Assembly (NCBI GenBank): GCA_947505055.1
Contig: CANNLO010000341.1
Coordinates: 1-5,320, forward strand
Source: Methylococcaceae bacterium
Lineage (GTDB): Bacteria > Pseudomonadota > Gammaproteobacteria > Methylococcales > Methylomonadaceae
Direction of reading: 5' to 3'
DNA: 5,320 nucleotides
Shown here: piece by piece, positions 4,801-5,320 of the stretch
Numbering within the stretch: position 1 is the stretch's first letter
How the letters are laid out: each line of letters begins with the position of its first letter
Notes under the pieces: generated by a model
Told to the model about the DNA's origin: nothing
Database searches by the model: none
What the model saw: only the letters and a program-made list of their open reading frames with translations
Position numbers and translations under genes: made by a program

Positions 4801-5300
4801 GCAAAGAACACTTTCGTCTTACCGCCGTTGAGGCATTTAATCAATACCAGCTCCGGCTGACTTATGCCGATGGCCAACGCTTTGAAGTTGATTTAACTGC
4901 ACTCATTAGCGCATCTGCTTTTCTGGCCCCCTTAAAAGATAGTTCACTATTTGCTCAAGCAAAAGTCGGTTTTGCTGGTCGATCTGCGGATTGGATCGAG
5001 GATGATCTGGATCTTGGTTCTGATAATCTGCGAAACCTCGGCGTTGAACAAGCAGGTGGTATTGGCCATGAGCGGCTCTGGACTTGGCTACATGAAACAG
5101 GACTCACGCTGGAGCAGGCCGCAGCTGAATTGGGGATTTCACGTCGGATGCTGATTTACTACCGTGACGGAGAAAAACCTATTCCTCGCGCTATCTGGTT
5201 GGCTTGTTTAGGTTGGGAGGCTGTGCGCCCCAAAGGTCTGGATCTACCCATGCATATTCCTTCAGCCGTTGAGTACGCTGAACTTCATCCTTGTACATAA
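4797..5300 (+). CDS. DUF2442 protein fused to a C-terminal helix-turn-helix, candidate antitoxin/regulator
   Basis: This 167-aa protein has two parts. Residues about 7-80 are a DUF2442 domain (YQLRLTYADGQRFEVDLTALI, then FLAPLKDSSLFAQAKV, ending DWIEDDLDLGSDNL). Residues about 101-140 are an XRE-like HTH (GLTLEQAAAELGISRRMLIYYRDGEKPIPRAIWLACLGWE). Free-standing DUF2442 proteins are about half this length, so the HTH is an added DNA-binding module. I recall a structurally solved Nitrosomonas protein (NE0471) with the same two-part build. Its start overlaps the DUF4160 stop by 4 bp and has GAGGA at 4783-4787, so translation is coupled and strong. The likely role is binding the DUF4160 partner and repressing the operon through the palindrome at 4543-4557; this is inferred from the layout. 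Confidence 0.82.
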   Translation: MSKEHFRLTAVEAFNQYQLRLTYADGQRFEVDLTALISASAFLAPLKDSSLFAQAKVGFAGRSADWIEDDLDLGSDNLRNLGVEQAGGIGHERLWTWLHETGLTLEQAAAELGISRRMLIYYRDGEKPIPRAIWLACLGWEAVRPKGLDLPMHIPSAVEYAELHPCT

Positions 5301-5310
5301 ACTAATCAAC

Positions 5311-5316
5311 AAGGAG
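5311..5316 (+). promoter_or_regulatory. Strong Shine-Dalgarno for a gene beyond the right edge
   Basis: AAGGAG lies 11 bp after the DUF2442-HTH stop and 4 bp before the window ends. No start codon is inside the window, but the spacing would place one within the next few bases. The next gene is therefore probably in the same operon as the DUF4160/DUF2442 pair. Confidence 0.5.
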
Positions 5317-5320
5317 CTGT

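Noticed and set aside
4557..5154. Minus-strand 106-aa frame (4557-4877) and plus-strand 67-aa frame (4951-5154)
   Set aside because: Both lie over the well-supported DUF4160 and DUF2442-HTH genes and look like shadows.

Overview
The window looks like an accessory stretch of an AT-rich Gram-negative proteobacterium, most likely a gammaproteobacterium. The evidence is three lipoproteins with signal peptides and lipoboxes that form a CsgG / DUF4810 / DUF799 set, plus a DUF4160-DUF2442/HTH pair of a type common in proteobacterial accessory DNA. The genus cannot be told from the sequence.

Layout. Positions 1-174 (minus) hold the N-terminus of a DUF4007-family protein that runs off the left edge; it was recognised from a short open frame and probably starts at TTG. 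An AT-rich gap (175-507) carries a perfect 9-bp-arm palindrome just upstream of that gene. At 508-1341 (minus) is a 277-aa HNH-like nuclease whose 5' leader contains two inverted repeats next to its Shine-Dalgarno. At 1572-3347 (minus) is a tight three-gene lipoprotein operon in the order csgG-like, DUF4810, DUF799. After it (about 3602-3827) lies a second copy of the HNH leader with only about the first 24 codons of the HNH gene, so direct repeats of about 230 bp bracket the lipoprotein operon. On the plus strand follow an unrecognised 151-aa ORF (3917-4372) and a DUF4160 / DUF2442-HTH pair (4570-5300) with an ATGA overlap. A 15-bp palindrome sits just before the DUF4160 start. The last bases carry a strong Shine-Dalgarno for a gene beyond the right edge.

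How the genes may work together. The three lipoproteins are probably one envelope complex or pathway. The DUF4160/DUF2442-HTH pair has the layout of a self-regulated toxin-antitoxin-like module. DUF4007 and the HNH protein are the kind of genes found in defence or mobile islands, but nothing here joins them into one proven system. The most unusual signal is the duplicated HNH leader: over about 104 bp of non-coding DNA the copies differ at only 4 sites, mostly outside the paired arms, while the adjoining coding remnant has diverged much more. This marks the leader as a structured element, a recent recombination tract, or the boundary of a mobile unit.
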